64,000 nt of DNA from JAJDTT01 sp022827025 (GCA_965203535.1 OZ241897.1:2418001-2482000); one strand, 5' to 3'. Positions 49,946 through 58,507 are shown, counted from the stretch's first letter. Program-made: numbers and translations. The notes: generated by a model from the letters alone, not told the origin.

Positions 49946-50752
49946 ATGAGGTTGGACGATCGAATTCTGAATGAGAGGCGGCGAGCGGCGGCCGTCCCCT
50001 TCGATATTCAACCCGTTCCTGGAACAACCTTGTCCGATTTGAACTTGCGCCAATTCGGCGAGGACTATCTTCCCCGGGCCTTCGACCCCGAAATTCTCGA
50101 CACGAACGAGCGGAGTGAAGTGGAACGCCTCGCCGCCACCAAGATGATCGCATCGGCTGACGATGCCACACCGACGATTCTCGGCCTGCTGACGCTTGGC
50201 AAGAGTCCGCGCGACTACCTGACGAATGCGTATGTTCAGTTCTTGCGCATCAACGGAACGGGACTCGCAGATCCGATCATCGACGAAGAGAGCATCGACG
50301 GTTCACTCGGTCAGATGCTCAGACGATGCGACGACAAGCTGAAGGCGCACAATCGGACCGCTGTCGACCTGACGACAGCGGTTACAGAACGCCGCGTCAC
50401 GACCTATCCACTGCCGGCGCTTCAGCAAATCGCCCGTAACGCCATCATGCACCGAACCTATGAGGGAACCAATGCCCCCGTCCGGATCACCTGGTTCAAC
50501 GACAGGATCGAGATTCAAAGTCCCGGGGGACCCTTCGGGATCGTGAACCCCGGCAATTTCGGCAGGGCTGGGGTTGCGGATTACCGAAATCCGAATTTGG
50601 CGGACGCGATGAAGGTTCTCGGTTTCGTGCAACGTTTCGGCGTCGGTATCGCTATCGCTCGAAGAGCACTTCGCGAAGAAGGTCACAGCGACCCGGAATT
50701 TCTGGTCGATGAAACGTTCGTGACGGCGATCATAGGGGGCAAGCAGAATTGA
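49946..50752 (+). CDS. COG2865-like ATP-binding protein lacking the AlbA_2 DNA-binding domain
   Basis: 268 residues. It matches the central and C-terminal parts of the AlbA_2/Schlafen-type helicase-related regulators (COG2865): FDIQPVPGTTLSDLNL, GLLTLGKSPRDYLTNAYVQFLR, then a HATPase_c_4 module with the N-box-like PLPALQQIARNAIMHRTYEG and FNDRIEIQSPGGPFG. The usual 150-200-residue N-terminal DNA-binding domain is absent, and an in-frame stop lies at 49898. Yet a good GGAGG site precedes the ATG and the stop overlaps the next start (TTGA), so the short form seems to be translated. First gene of a two-gene unit with a ParA ATPase. Confidence 0.65.
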   Translation: MRLDDRILNERRRAAAVPFDIQPVPGTTLSDLNLRQFGEDYLPRAFDPEILDTNERSEVERLAATKMIASADDATPTILGLLTLGKSPRDYLTNAYVQFLRINGTGLADPIIDEESIDGSLGQMLRRCDDKLKAHNRTAVDLTTAVTERRVTTYPLPALQQIARNAIMHRTYEGTNAPVRITWFNDRIEIQSPGGPFGIVNPGNFGRAGVADYRNPNLADAMKVLGFVQRFGVGIAIARRALREEGHSDPEFLVDETFVTAIIGGKQN

Positions 50753-51765
50753 CCGCTCCGGTTCTGACCTTCTTCAACATCAAGGGGGGCGTGGGGAAGA
50801 CATCGCTCGCCTACCATCTGGCCTGGATGCTTTCCGAAATCGGCCGGCCCGTACTGGTTTGCGATCTGGACCCGCAAGCAAATTTGACCGCTGCGTTTCT
50901 GGACGAAGATCGTCTGGAGCGCTTATGGAACGACAACGCAAAGACCGATCGCGGCGCGACCATTTTCCAGTGCGTCAAGCCGTTGACGGAGGTCGGCGAT
51001 CTTTCGTCGCCCAGGCTTCACAAGGTCGCGGACGGGCTCAGTTTGCTGCCGGGCGACCTGGCACTGTCCGGCTTCGAAAGCACACTTTCCGAGCAATGGC
51101 CAAACGCCCTCGGCTCCGAAATGCTCTATCGACCGTTCCGCATCCTCACGGCCTTCTGGTCCGTCATGCAAGCCGGTGCGGATGAGTGCGGTGCAAACGT
51201 CATTCTGGTTGATGTCGGCCCCAATTTAGGCGCCATCAACCGCTCCGCCCTGATTTCCACCGACAAAGTCGTGGTCCCTCTTGGCGCCGATCTGTTCTCC
51301 CTGCAGGGCTTACGGAATCTTGGTCCGACATTGAGCCGCTGGCGTCGCGACTGGGGCAAACGACTTGAAAACTGGCCGGCTCCAAGTTTTCCCCTTCCCA
51401 GAGGGAATATGGAAGCGTTGGGCTACATCGTGCAACAGCATGGAATTCGGCTGACCCGTCCGGTCAAGGCGCACGACAAATGGGTCAACAGGATGCCGGA
51501 GGAATACGCCAGAACGCTCCTGGACCGGAAATCAGGACCATTTCCGGAAACGCCGACCGAGGACGAAAACTGTCTCGCGACCGTCAAACACTACCGCAGC
51601 CTCGTGCCGATGGCGCAGGAACACCGCAAGCCGATCTTTCATCTCACCGCGGCCGACGGCGCCATCGGCGGACATATGAGCGCGGTCTTGGATGCGGCCA
51701 GCGATTTCAGATCACTGGCCAAGCGTATCGCCGGGAGAGCCGGACTCCGGAACTCCGACGCCTGA
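50749..51765 (+). CDS. ParA-family ATPase
   Basis: 338 residues. Deviant Walker A FNIKGGVGKTSLAYHLAW at the N-terminus, VCDLDPQANLTAAFL (Walker A' / switch), Walker B ILVDVGPNLGAINRSAL. The body is longer than plasmid ParA and has a C-terminal helical extension (SAVLDAASDFRSLAKRIAG). The TTG start overlaps the TGA of the upstream gene by four bases, so expression is tied to it. No ParB gene or centromere-like repeat is near, which argues against partitioning. ParA proteins next to COG2865-type proteins occur in accessory and defence-rich regions. Confidence 0.8.
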   Translation: MTAPVLTFFNIKGGVGKTSLAYHLAWMLSEIGRPVLVCDLDPQANLTAAFLDEDRLERLWNDNAKTDRGATIFQCVKPLTEVGDLSSPRLHKVADGLSLLPGDLALSGFESTLSEQWPNALGSEMLYRPFRILTAFWSVMQAGADECGANVILVDVGPNLGAINRSALISTDKVVVPLGADLFSLQGLRNLGPTLSRWRRDWGKRLENWPAPSFPLPRGNMEALGYIVQQHGIRLTRPVKAHDKWVNRMPEEYARTLLDRKSGPFPETPTEDENCLATVKHYRSLVPMAQEHRKPIFHLTAADGAIGGHMSAVLDAASDFRSLAKRIAGRAGLRNSDA

Positions 51766-51802
51766 ACCGGAAACACGCTGATGGTGCACCGGGACGGGAA
51801 CA

Positions 51803-52132
51803 CTATCGGTCCGGGGCGTAGATTCCGGAGCCGACGATAAAGACCTGACCGCCCTCCCGCAGGCGGAAGCCCTCGGCGTACCCTATCTTGCGGGAGCCAG
51901 TGACTTCGTCCCCCTCGACTGCCGGGTTGTCCCAGTAATACTCGACATAGCCACCGCCAGCGACGCCGACGGGCATGATTTCTCTGATGAACTTGACGCC
52001 GTTTCTGTCCTCCATTTCCAGATCGAGCATCCGATCCTCTCTCGAGACATCGCCTGCGTGAAAGAGAACGAAACCCTCTTCTATCCGGGTTGCCGAAAGT
52101 GGTGCGACTGTGGCACAAGCAACCCGTGGCAA
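51803..52132 (-). pseudogene. Truncated Cache-domain protein
   Basis: Residues from about 15 onward read as the second half of a Cache sensor domain: EEGFVLFHAGDVSRED, LEMEDRNGVKFIREI, GGYVEYYWDNPAVEGDE, GQVFIVGSGIYAP. The first residues are encoded by the TIR repeat at 52117-52185 and start at a TTG in it. The membrane helix and signal peptide expected for a Cache protein are missing. The gene was probably broken at this point, with the repeat at the junction. Confidence 0.65.
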
Positions 52133-52185
52133 ACGTCTTCACGGCATTCGACCGGGTCTGCATCGCGGCGGCACGAGCAAGCAAG
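52117..52185. repeat. Short terminal-inverted-repeat element, partial copy C
   Basis: AACCCGTGGCAAACGTCTTC and the following CACGGCATTCGACCG match the left part of copies A and B in order and spacing. After about 60 bases the similarity fades and the right end is missing. It marks the breakpoint of the Cache-domain gene. The 220 bases beyond it, to 52404, hold no gene I can recognise. Confidence 0.6.
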
Positions 52186-52404
52186 AGCTGCTTGATTTCA
52201 TTGTTCATCTCATCGATCGCCTGTGTCGATTACGCCCCGAATTTCAAAGAAACCAAGTCGCAGATTCGAGTCGCCGGCAGGGAAAATCGAAGTCCTCGGG
52301 ACATTTCCGGCGGATTCTGGAGATGTGGGCAGCGGCTTCTTCCCCCAACCGTTTGCGGCCACCGCCAGGACCGTCCGCGATGCCTCGTTGATTGGCCATT
52401 CTGA

Positions 52405-52800
52405 TTAAGGCGCGTGGGGAGTGTACCGCGCGATTCGGCCGTCGCCTACGAAAGCGCCAGGAACGCTGCCTCCGCGTCCGCCCCGAAGGCGAGAATCTCG
52501 GTTTGGCTGGATCGCAGCAGCGCTCTGATGTCGCCCGTGGTGCAGTTGCCTCGCCGAATCCAGATGACCTTCGGAGGCGAACCCCGCAGGAAGCTCACCT
52601 AGGAGCCTGCGCTCACGCTCTGCCGCAAACGTCAGCGTTGCCCAGATGTCTTCGCGCTCCAAGTCCGGGAAATCCGCCAGGATTTCCGCTTCTGTCATCC
52701 CGGAGGCCAAGTACTCAAGGATATCGTACACCGTGATCCGGAGCCCGCGAATGCACGGCTTCCCCCCCCGCTTGTCCGGTTCCAGGGTGATGCGATCCAT
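52405..52800 (-). pseudogene. DUF433 antitoxin fused by frameshift/deletion to a DUF5615 toxin remnant
   Basis: The first 65 residues are a good DUF433 domain (DKRGGKPCIRGLRITVYDIL, GMTEAEILADFPDLEREDIW), the usual antitoxin of PIN-like DUF5615 toxins. From about residue 68 the frame runs through DNA that, in another frame (52446-52598), encodes the last 50 residues of a DUF5615 protein (GSPPKVIWIRRGNCTTGDI, EILAFGADAEAAFLAL). The toxin start and its first half are gone. DUF433 may still be expressed with a foreign 65-residue tail. Confidence 0.7.
52446..52598 (-). pseudogene. C-terminal fragment of a DUF5615 (PIN-like) toxin
   Basis: 50 residues from a chance GTG to TAG at 52446. The sequence PPKVIWIRRGNC-TT-DIRALL and the ending AEAAFLAL are characteristic of the C-terminal half of DUF5615. 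The N-terminal metal-binding half (usually MKLLLDENLP-like) is missing. It overlaps the DUF433 frame above. Confidence 0.65.
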
Positions 52801-52803
52801 GCT

Positions 52804-52980
52804 TCACAATACTCTCAGACCGAAACAAGCGTCAAATCTCCGCCGCGGCCATGGCTCCTCACAACCGCTGTCGCGCCTAATCGGAAATTCGTTAGCACCT
52901 ACAATTACGGTAAACGGACCGACTCGTAGCGTTTCGTCGGCGAAGTTCTTGAAATCGACGAGTCGAAGGGTAGTGATCAC
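52804..52980 (-). pseudogene. Truncated AAA ATPase (RecF/OLD-like N-terminus)
   Basis: 58 residues. VITTLRLVDFKNFADETLRV, then GPFTVIVGAN, is the classical start of RecF/SMC-like AAA_21/AAA_15 ATPases, where GAN should be followed by ASGKS (Walker A). Here the sequence turns to EFPIRRDSGCEE and ends soon after, so a deletion removed the rest of a gene that is normally 350-600 residues long. Such ATPases are frequent in defence islands. It lies between the DUF433 remnant and tRNA-Ala. Confidence 0.65.
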
Positions 52981-53026
52981 GCCGGTTCCCCCGATGGGAC
53001 TGCCGGGGTAGTGTCAGGTATTTCGT

Positions 53027-53102
53027 TGGTGGAGGTAATCGGACTCGAACCGACGACCCCCTGCTTGCAAAGCAGGTGCTCTTCCGACTGAGCTATACCC
53101 CC
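53027..53102 (-). tRNA. tRNA-Ala (TGC)
   Basis: On the minus strand GGGGGTA pairs with TACCTCC (one G-U) as acceptor. The D-arm is AGCTCAGTCGGAAGAGC, the anticodon stem-loop CCTGC-TTTGCAA-GCAGG carries TGC, and the T-arm is GGTTCGAGTCC. CCA is encoded. Its 3' end points toward the remnant-rich region at 49.9-53.0 kb. Confidence 0.95.
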
Positions 53103-53211
53103 ACCCTGGACATGCCGCCCGCTTTGAAAGTGACCGGAGCGATCGGGTCGTGCCGGCCGGGGTTTTCGGCGCGGGGGGTTAGTTTAGCAGTTTTTCGTTG
53201 GGTGACGGGGC

Positions 53212-53297
53212 GCCGGCTCCGGCGCGCCCGCTCAGGCGCCCGGAAGGACGCCTGTCCCAGTCGGCGCCCAGGAGGACGCCGCTCCAGACGCCGCTCC
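53212..53297. repeat. GC-rich repeat with GACGCC/GCTCC units
   Basis: GGACGCCTGTCCCAGTCGGC (from 53246), then GACGCCGCTCC (53275-53285) and again at 53287-53297. It is a looser copy of the repeats at 39627-39690 and 63427-63479. It lies 14 bases from the stop codon of the M1-like gene at 53311. Confidence 0.6.
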
Positions 53298-53310
53298 TCG
53301 GTTGCTCCTT

Positions 53311-55293
53311 TTATCCCGAGACGGTGCGGGGGCGGGTGAAGGGTTCCTCCAGGTATTTCTTGGCCTCGGCCTGGGCGCCGTTGTAGTCGATCTTGCTGTT
53401 GGCGGCCTTGCGGTATTCCGACTTGGCCCGTTCCCGTTGGCCCAGAATGTCGTAGATCTTTCCCAGGTAGATGTGGATCCAGGTCTCGATCCAGGGTGGA
53501 TTCAGGTTCCCGTTGAGCGACTCCCGGAAGGCGTTGGCCGAATTGGAGAAGCTGTGCTGCTGGAAGAACACCTCACCCAGCCGATAGCTGGCCATGGAGC
53601 TTCGGGGGTCCATCTCCTTGGCCTTCTCGAATTCCTGGATCGCCGCGACGAACTCCGACTTCCGCTGATAGTCCTCGCCCAGCGCGATGTGGACCAGGAC
53701 CCGCATCCGGTCCGAATCGTTCAGGATCTTCCCGTTGGGATCCACCAGCACCCGGAGAGGCCGGTCCTTCATGTCGAGCTTGAACGAGGTGGAGCGGCCC
53801 CCGATGACCAACTTGTCGTCCTTCGCGTCACCCTTGGTCTCGATTCGCAGGTCGGCCGGCATGCGGAAGAGGTCGATATCCTGCTTCACCTGCCCGCGGA
53901 TCTGGAAGGTCCCGTCTCTCAGCTTGTAGATGTTGTAGTCGACCTTGAACTCGGGGACTCCGACCGACTCGACCCACTGGACGAAGAACCAACCGTAGTC
54001 TTCGCCGGTCCTCCGCTGCACGAAGTCGACGAAATCCTGGGTGCCGGTCTCCTGGTCCTTCCGCTCCTGGTACCACTCCTTGAAGTAACCGTTGAAGGCG
54101 TCCCGTCCGATGAGCTGACCCAGCATGTAGAGCACCCAGGCCCCCTTGCTTCCGACAATGGACTCGTACTGCGAGGAGCCGGGCTTGAAGGTGAGGGCCT
54201 CGGTGATGGGGGCCAGCTTCTGGTGCTTCATGGCGTCCACCGCCTCACCGGCCAGCACGCCACGAAAATCGTCGGCCTGATTCACCTCCATGTAACGGAG
54301 CGCCGCGTAGGTACAGAAGCCCTCGCGGAGGAAGACGTCCCGGTCCCCTTTCGGACGCACCGAGTAACCCCACCAATGACGGGCCAGCCGCTTGGCCAAC
54401 TCCATCACCGGCATCCGCTTGGCGTCGAGCAGTCCGGATTCCAGCAATACCAGGCCGAACGAGCCGGAGGTCTCCAACTCCACCTTGCCCACCGAAACCA
54501 GGTCCACGCCCGAAAGCGGGCTGGGTCCGTACTCCTGGTTGTAGAATTCCAGGATCTTTCCGATCTCCTGAGCCCAGGGAGTCAAATCGCCCTTGAAGTC
54601 CTCCCTCACGTGGAAGCTGATTGGAACCGGACCCTCCTTGAAGGTCTGACGGAGAAATTGGGAGACCACCACGGGGACCTCGGTCAGGGGATAGTCGCTC
54701 GACCAATTGAAGACTTCGGTGACGCCCTCGGTCCGGATCGACTCCAGGCGGCCGGGCGCCACGGCCGAGAATCCAAGGGGAACCCGCACCCGTACCTTGA
54801 CCGTCGCCGAGTCGAACGGAAGCAGATGCTGTGGAAACCAGCGGCCCTCCGACAGGAGCAGTGCTCCGTCGGGGGAAATCACGGCCTTCTCGGTGCGGGC
54901 GACGTTCAGGAAGGCGAATTCATCCCCTTCCAGATTCCCCTCGAACCGGAACGTGAGCGTCAACTCGGCCCCCGGGTTGAGGGCCTTGGGCCCCTGAACC
55001 CTCATGTTCTTCTGGCTCAGGTCGTCGAAACGCGTCGAGTACCGGTTCCCGTCCTGGTCCATGGTCGACAGAATGCTGAGCTGATTGTTGAAGTCGAAGG
55101 GAATGCTGAGGATGTTCTCCAGGACCTTGAAGGTGACCTTGGCCGTCCCCTCCAGGAAACGCTCCTGGGGATCCACCTCCACCTCGATGTCGTAATGGCT
55201 CACGTCCAGCAGGCGCGGTCCGGCGGGAGCCGTCTCCGCCCATGCCAGAGCATTTCCCAGTACCAGAAGAGAAATCGCAGTCAGCACTTTCAT
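53311..55293 (-). CDS. Inactive-looking M1 aminopeptidase homologue with TPR tail
   Basis: 660 residues. Signal peptide ending LAWAE. Residues 30-230 match the N-terminal beta-saddle of M1 peptidases and 235-430 the thermolysin-like domain. However, the zinc site HExxHxWWG is replaced by KRLARHWWG (301-309), losing both His and the catalytic Glu. The GAMEN exopeptidase motif is also absent (ETSGSFGLVLLE). The third zinc ligand Glu in REGFCTY (E324) remains. Residues 550-650 hold TPR-like helices. Probably a periplasmic binding or scaffold protein. AGGAG precedes the ATG. It is four bases downstream of lpxB, in the same operon. Confidence 0.82.
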   Translation of the reverse strand: MKVLTAISLLVLGNALAWAETAPAGPRLLDVSHYDIEVEVDPQERFLEGTAKVTFKVLENILSIPFDFNNQLSILSTMDQDGNRYSTRFDDLSQKNMRVQGPKALNPGAELTLTFRFEGNLEGDEFAFLNVARTEKAVISPDGALLLSEGRWFPQHLLPFDSATVKVRVRVPLGFSAVAPGRLESIRTEGVTEVFNWSSDYPLTEVPVVVSQFLRQTFKEGPVPISFHVREDFKGDLTPWAQEIGKILEFYNQEYGPSPLSGVDLVSVGKVELETSGSFGLVLLESGLLDAKRMPVMELAKRLARHWWGYSVRPKGDRDVFLREGFCTYAALRYMEVNQADDFRGVLAGEAVDAMKHQKLAPITEALTFKPGSSQYESIVGSKGAWVLYMLGQLIGRDAFNGYFKEWYQERKDQETGTQDFVDFVQRRTGEDYGWFFVQWVESVGVPEFKVDYNIYKLRDGTFQIRGQVKQDIDLFRMPADLRIETKGDAKDDKLVIGGRSTSFKLDMKDRPLRVLVDPNGKILNDSDRMRVLVHIALGEDYQRKSEFVAAIQEFEKAKEMDPRSSMASYRLGEVFFQQHSFSNSANAFRESLNGNLNPPWIETWIHIYLGKIYDILGQRERAKSEYRKAANSKIDYNGAQAEAKKYLEEPFTRPRTVSG

Positions 55294-55297
55294 GGCA

Positions 55298-56452
55298 TCA
55301 CTCCTGCAGATAGGGTCGGACCTGCATCGCGGCTTCACGATACGCGTTCTGCCGGCCCAGGCGGCCGGCGGCCTGTCCCAACTTTTCCCTGACGCTCGCC
55401 CTTTCCCCCTCGTGAGTGAGGAGGCGCACCAGGTAGCGGCCGATGGTCCGTCCCCGGGCTTGCCATTGAATGAACTCGGGTACGATGCGTTCGCCCATGA
55501 CCAGGTTGGTCAGAGAGTAGGTCCGGGTCCGGACCAGAAGGCGGGCGAATATCCATGTCGGCCACGACATCCGGTAAACCATGGCGAACGGAACGCGCAG
55601 CAACGTGGCTTCCAATGTAGAGGTCCCACTTTTGATTATGGCACAGTCGGTCCGGGGCAGGACGTGGGCCGTGTCCTCCTCCCGGAACTCCAGAGGCAAG
55701 GGCCTGCCCCGCCTCCCCAGCCAGCTCCGGTAGACTCTCTTCAATTCCTCCAGCGGCAAGTCCGGAGCTTTGACCACCCAATATCGCGCCTGGCAGCGGC
55801 GGGATGCGTAGCGGGCCGCGTCCAGCAGGCAGGGGAAGATTCGCCGCACCTCCTGGATCCGGCTGCCCGGCAGCAGGGCCACCAGGGGCTCCTCCTGGGG
55901 GCCGGACCCGGCTCCGGGCTCCACTTCTCGAAGCCGCTCCAGAGACGGATTCCCCACGTAGCGGGCGTTGACGCCCCGGCTCCGAAAGTACTCCTGCTCG
56001 AAGGGAAAGACGGCCAGAACCAGATCCACGTCCCTCCGAAGCTGGCGGACACGCGAAGAACGCCATGCCCACACCTGGGGTGCAATGAAATATACGACCG
56101 TCACGCCCGCCTGTTTCAAGCGGCGGGCCAGCCTCAGATTGAAATCGGGGAAATCGACCAGGATGGCGAGTCTGGTCCGGCGCGACCGGACCTCCCGGAG
56201 AATGCTCCGGTACAGCTTCCAATAGCTGGACAGATTCCCGGCCGCCTCCCAGGGACCGATGGCGGCGAGCTTGGAGACGTCCTCCAGCAGGTCGACGCCC
56301 GCCTCGGACATCTGATGGCTGCCGCTCCCGAACCACTGGATCCGGACGCCGGAGCTGAGCCGGTCGACTTCCCGGACCAGCGCCGCGGCATGCTGTTCGC
56401 CGGAGGTTTCTCCGGCCACCACGAGAACGGAGACTTTCGGAATCACATCCAT
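55298..56452 (-). CDS. lpxB: Lipid-A-disaccharide synthase
   Basis: 384 residues. GT-B fold of family GT19: VVAGETSGEQHAAALV at the N-terminus, DFPDFNLRLARRLK, YFIAPQVWAWRSSRVRQLRR in the middle, LLPGSRIQEVRRI and IKSGTSTLEATL at the donor site. It joins UDP-2,3-diacylglucosamine to lipid X at the inner membrane in lipid A synthesis, showing a lipopolysaccharide outer membrane. The ATG at 56450-56452 (MDVIPKVSVLVV) is the family-like start; the longer frame upstream is not. Other lpx genes are outside the window. Confidence 0.93.
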   Translation of the reverse strand: MDVIPKVSVLVVAGETSGEQHAAALVREVDRLSSGVRIQWFGSGSHQMSEAGVDLLEDVSKLAAIGPWEAAGNLSSYWKLYRSILREVRSRRTRLAILVDFPDFNLRLARRLKQAGVTVVYFIAPQVWAWRSSRVRQLRRDVDLVLAVFPFEQEYFRSRGVNARYVGNPSLERLREVEPGAGSGPQEEPLVALLPGSRIQEVRRIFPCLLDAARYASRRCQARYWVVKAPDLPLEELKRVYRSWLGRRGRPLPLEFREEDTAHVLPRTDCAIIKSGTSTLEATLLRVPFAMVYRMSWPTWIFARLLVRTRTYSLTNLVMGERIVPEFIQWQARGRTIGRYLVRLLTHEGERASVREKLGQAAGRLGRQNAYREAAMQVRPYLQE

Positions 56453-56570
56453 TGGACTGGACGGGGCGCCGGAAGTTTCACGCGGCTGCGATATTTCGGG
56501 GGAGGTCCTGCCGGCCTGCGGCGAACGCCGGTGACGGGCGGACCCGGCGGTTGGGAACCGCCGCTTCACG

Positions 56571-57710
56571 CTACTGGATCCGCTCCCGGATCCAGCCTCC
56601 ACCCAAGATCCGGTCCCCGCGATAAAAGACCGCGGCCTGGCCGGGGGAGACCGACATCTGCGGCGTGTCGAAGATGACTTGCGCCGAACCGCTTCCGTTA
56701 CCCTCGACCGAGTTCGACATGCTGATCCGCGCGGGAGCTTCCCGGTGCCGGGAACGGATCTTGACCGAGGCCCGGACCGGGCGCCGGGGCGTCCGGCCCG
56801 AGATCCAATGGACACGTTCGGCCACCAGCCCCGCGCTGAACAGCTCCTCCTTGTACCCGGCGACCACGGCGTTCCTCCGCCGGTCCAGACGCAGAACGTA
56901 CAGAGGCCGTGGATGCGAGATGCCCAAACCCCGCCTCTGTCCAACCGTGAATCGGTACAGTCCCCGGTGAGTCCCCACCCTGGAGCCGTCCGTCATGAGC
57001 ACCGGCCCGGGACGCTGCTGCGCCTGCAGGACCGGCAGAAAGCCCCGATCCACCTCTGCGGCCTGCCGGCCGATGAAGTCGGTGTAGTCGCCCCCGGAGA
57101 CGAAACAGATTTCCTGGCTTTCCGGCTTGTCGGCCGTGACCAGCCCATTGGCGCGGGCGATGTCCCGAACCGCGGCCTTGGGATACTCGCCCACCGGAAA
57201 CAGTGTCCGGGCCAACTGATCCTGGTTGAGCTCGAACAGAAAATAGGACTGGTCCTTGTCCGTGTCCCGGGCCTTCAGGAGCACATGGCCCGCTTCTTCA
57301 TCGCGGTCCACCCGAACGTAGTGACCGGTGGCCACCCGCTGGAGACCGATCTGACGAGCGAAATCCATCAACCGGTCGAACTTGACGAACGTGTTGCAGA
57401 GCACGCAGGGAGAAGGAGTCCTGCCCTCCAGGTACTCCCCGATGAAGGTCTTGATGACCTTTTCCCGAAAGACCTTCTCCATGTTGACGACGTAAAACGG
57501 CACCGCCAACCTTTCGGCCACCCGGCGCGCGTCGTAAGTGTCGTCCAGCGAGCAGCAACGCCCGGACCGGACCGCCGTACCCTGCGGGTCATTGCGGTGG
57601 TCCCACAGCCGCATGGTGCAACCCACGATGTCGTAGCCCGCGTCCTTGAGCAGGACCGCGGCGGCAGAGCTGTCCACGCCGCCGCTCATGGCCAGAAGGA
57701 TCCGCTCCAT
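56571..57710 (-). CDS. mnmA: tRNA-specific 2-thiouridylase
   Basis: 379 residues. N-type ATP pyrophosphatase motif SGGVDSS (9-15). Catalytic cysteines are C105 in SPCVLCN and C202 in QEICFV, with TGHY and DKDQSYFL between them. The C-terminal barrel (GLYRFTVGQRRGLGI) completes the family. It adds sulfur to U34 of tRNA-Lys, -Glu and -Gln. ATG 57708-57710 is the standard MERILLAMSGG start. It lies between lpxB and the hypothetical gene at 57734, all on the minus strand and closely spaced. Confidence 0.94.
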   Translation of the reverse strand: MERILLAMSGGVDSSAAAVLLKDAGYDIVGCTMRLWDHRNDPQGTAVRSGRCCSLDDTYDARRVAERLAVPFYVVNMEKVFREKVIKTFIGEYLEGRTPSPCVLCNTFVKFDRLMDFARQIGLQRVATGHYVRVDRDEEAGHVLLKARDTDKDQSYFLFELNQDQLARTLFPVGEYPKAAVRDIARANGLVTADKPESQEICFVSGGDYTDFIGRQAAEVDRGFLPVLQAQQRPGPVLMTDGSRVGTHRGLYRFTVGQRRGLGISHPRPLYVLRLDRRRNAVVAGYKEELFSAGLVAERVHWISGRTPRRPVRASVKIRSRHREAPARISMSNSVEGNGSGSAQVIFDTPQMSVSPGQAAVFYRGDRILGGGWIRERIQ

Positions 57711-57733
57711 GGTTGCCAGTCACTCCTCTTCTC

Positions 57734-58507
57734 TCAAGACCAGAGGAACCCGCGCGATATGATCTCGACCTGCGAGTGGTTCACCGGTACGTCGTAGGGC
57801 TCGAGGTCCTCGTCGCGGGGCCGGACCTCGACCTGGATACGGCCGAAGCGATACCGGAGGTCGGCGCGAAACGACTCGACCATCTCATGGAGATCGCGGT
57901 CCGTTCTGGCGTAGTCCGCGCTTTCCCGGACCGTCGGTTCGTCGTCCTGCAGAGGCAGCCGATCCCACTCCCGAGCCAAATCGGAGAACAAGCTCCTGAC
58001 CGTCGCCAGCCGCCGGTCCCGGTGCGGATCCACCGACCTCTCCTCGGACACCATCTTGATCATCGCCGCCTTCAGCTCGATGACCCGGCGCAGGAAGACA
58101 TCCCTCAACTGTTCCCGCTGCAAGACCCTTTCCCGAACCTCTCTCTGATGGCAACGCTCCAGGAATTCCTCCCGGCTCTCGTTGGGTTTCGAGTAGAGGT
58201 CCAACTGGATGTTCTTCCAGATCCGGGGCCGATAGTGACTGATCGAGTGATGGATGATCATACTGTCGGCAAAGTCGGGCCAATTCAGTTCCCTCGGGGG
58301 ATCGAACTCCTCGATCTCGTCGGGATTCACGGGAGCCACCATGTCCGGCGTCCAGTTGAGGCCGGCGGTGTCCAGCCATTCGCCGCGGAAAAACCCCGAC
58401 CTGGAGACCCGGAAACCGGACCTCACGTCCTGGACATCCTGCCGGACCAGGAAAAACAGTGAAGGAGTGGAAACCTCACTCGCGCCAAGTCTTCGAAAGT
58501 GTCTCAA
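57734..58507 (-). CDS. Hypothetical protein, charged and helix-rich, start uncertain
   Basis: About 257 residues from a TTG at 58505-58507. No ATG is available near the N-terminus, and the frame stays open to 58675. A TATAAT box lies about 20 bases upstream of this TTG. The middle is strongly helical and charged (EEFLERCHQREVRERVLQRE, FLRRVIELKAAMIKMVSEER), and the end is beta-like (IQVEVRPRDEDLEPYDVPVN). No signal peptide, membrane helix or known family. It is 24 bases upstream of mnmA and probably shares its transcript. Confidence 0.5.
   Translation of the reverse strand: MRHFRRLGASEVSTPSLFFLVRQDVQDVRSGFRVSRSGFFRGEWLDTAGLNWTPDMVAPVNPDEIEEFDPPRELNWPDFADSMIIHHSISHYRPRIWKNIQLDLYSKPNESREEFLERCHQREVRERVLQREQLRDVFLRRVIELKAAMIKMVSEERSVDPHRDRRLATVRSLFSDLAREWDRLPLQDDEPTVRESADYARTDRDLHEMVESFRADLRYRFGRIQVEVRPRDEDLEPYDVPVNHSQVEIISRGFLWS

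Noticed and set aside
49704..50171. Minus-strand frame before the COG2865-like gene, with a protein-like stretch near its end
   Set aside because: Most of it is antisense to good coding sequence on both sides and no family can be named. The 187-base gap itself is left unassigned.
50749..51765. Plasmid or chromosome partition locus
   Set aside because: The ParA is not followed by ParB, and no parS-like repeats or origin features are visible.
53302..55392. Plus-strand frame of 696 codons opposite the M1-like gene
   Set aside because: The minus strand has signal peptide, ribosome-binding site and family similarity; the plus-strand frame has none.
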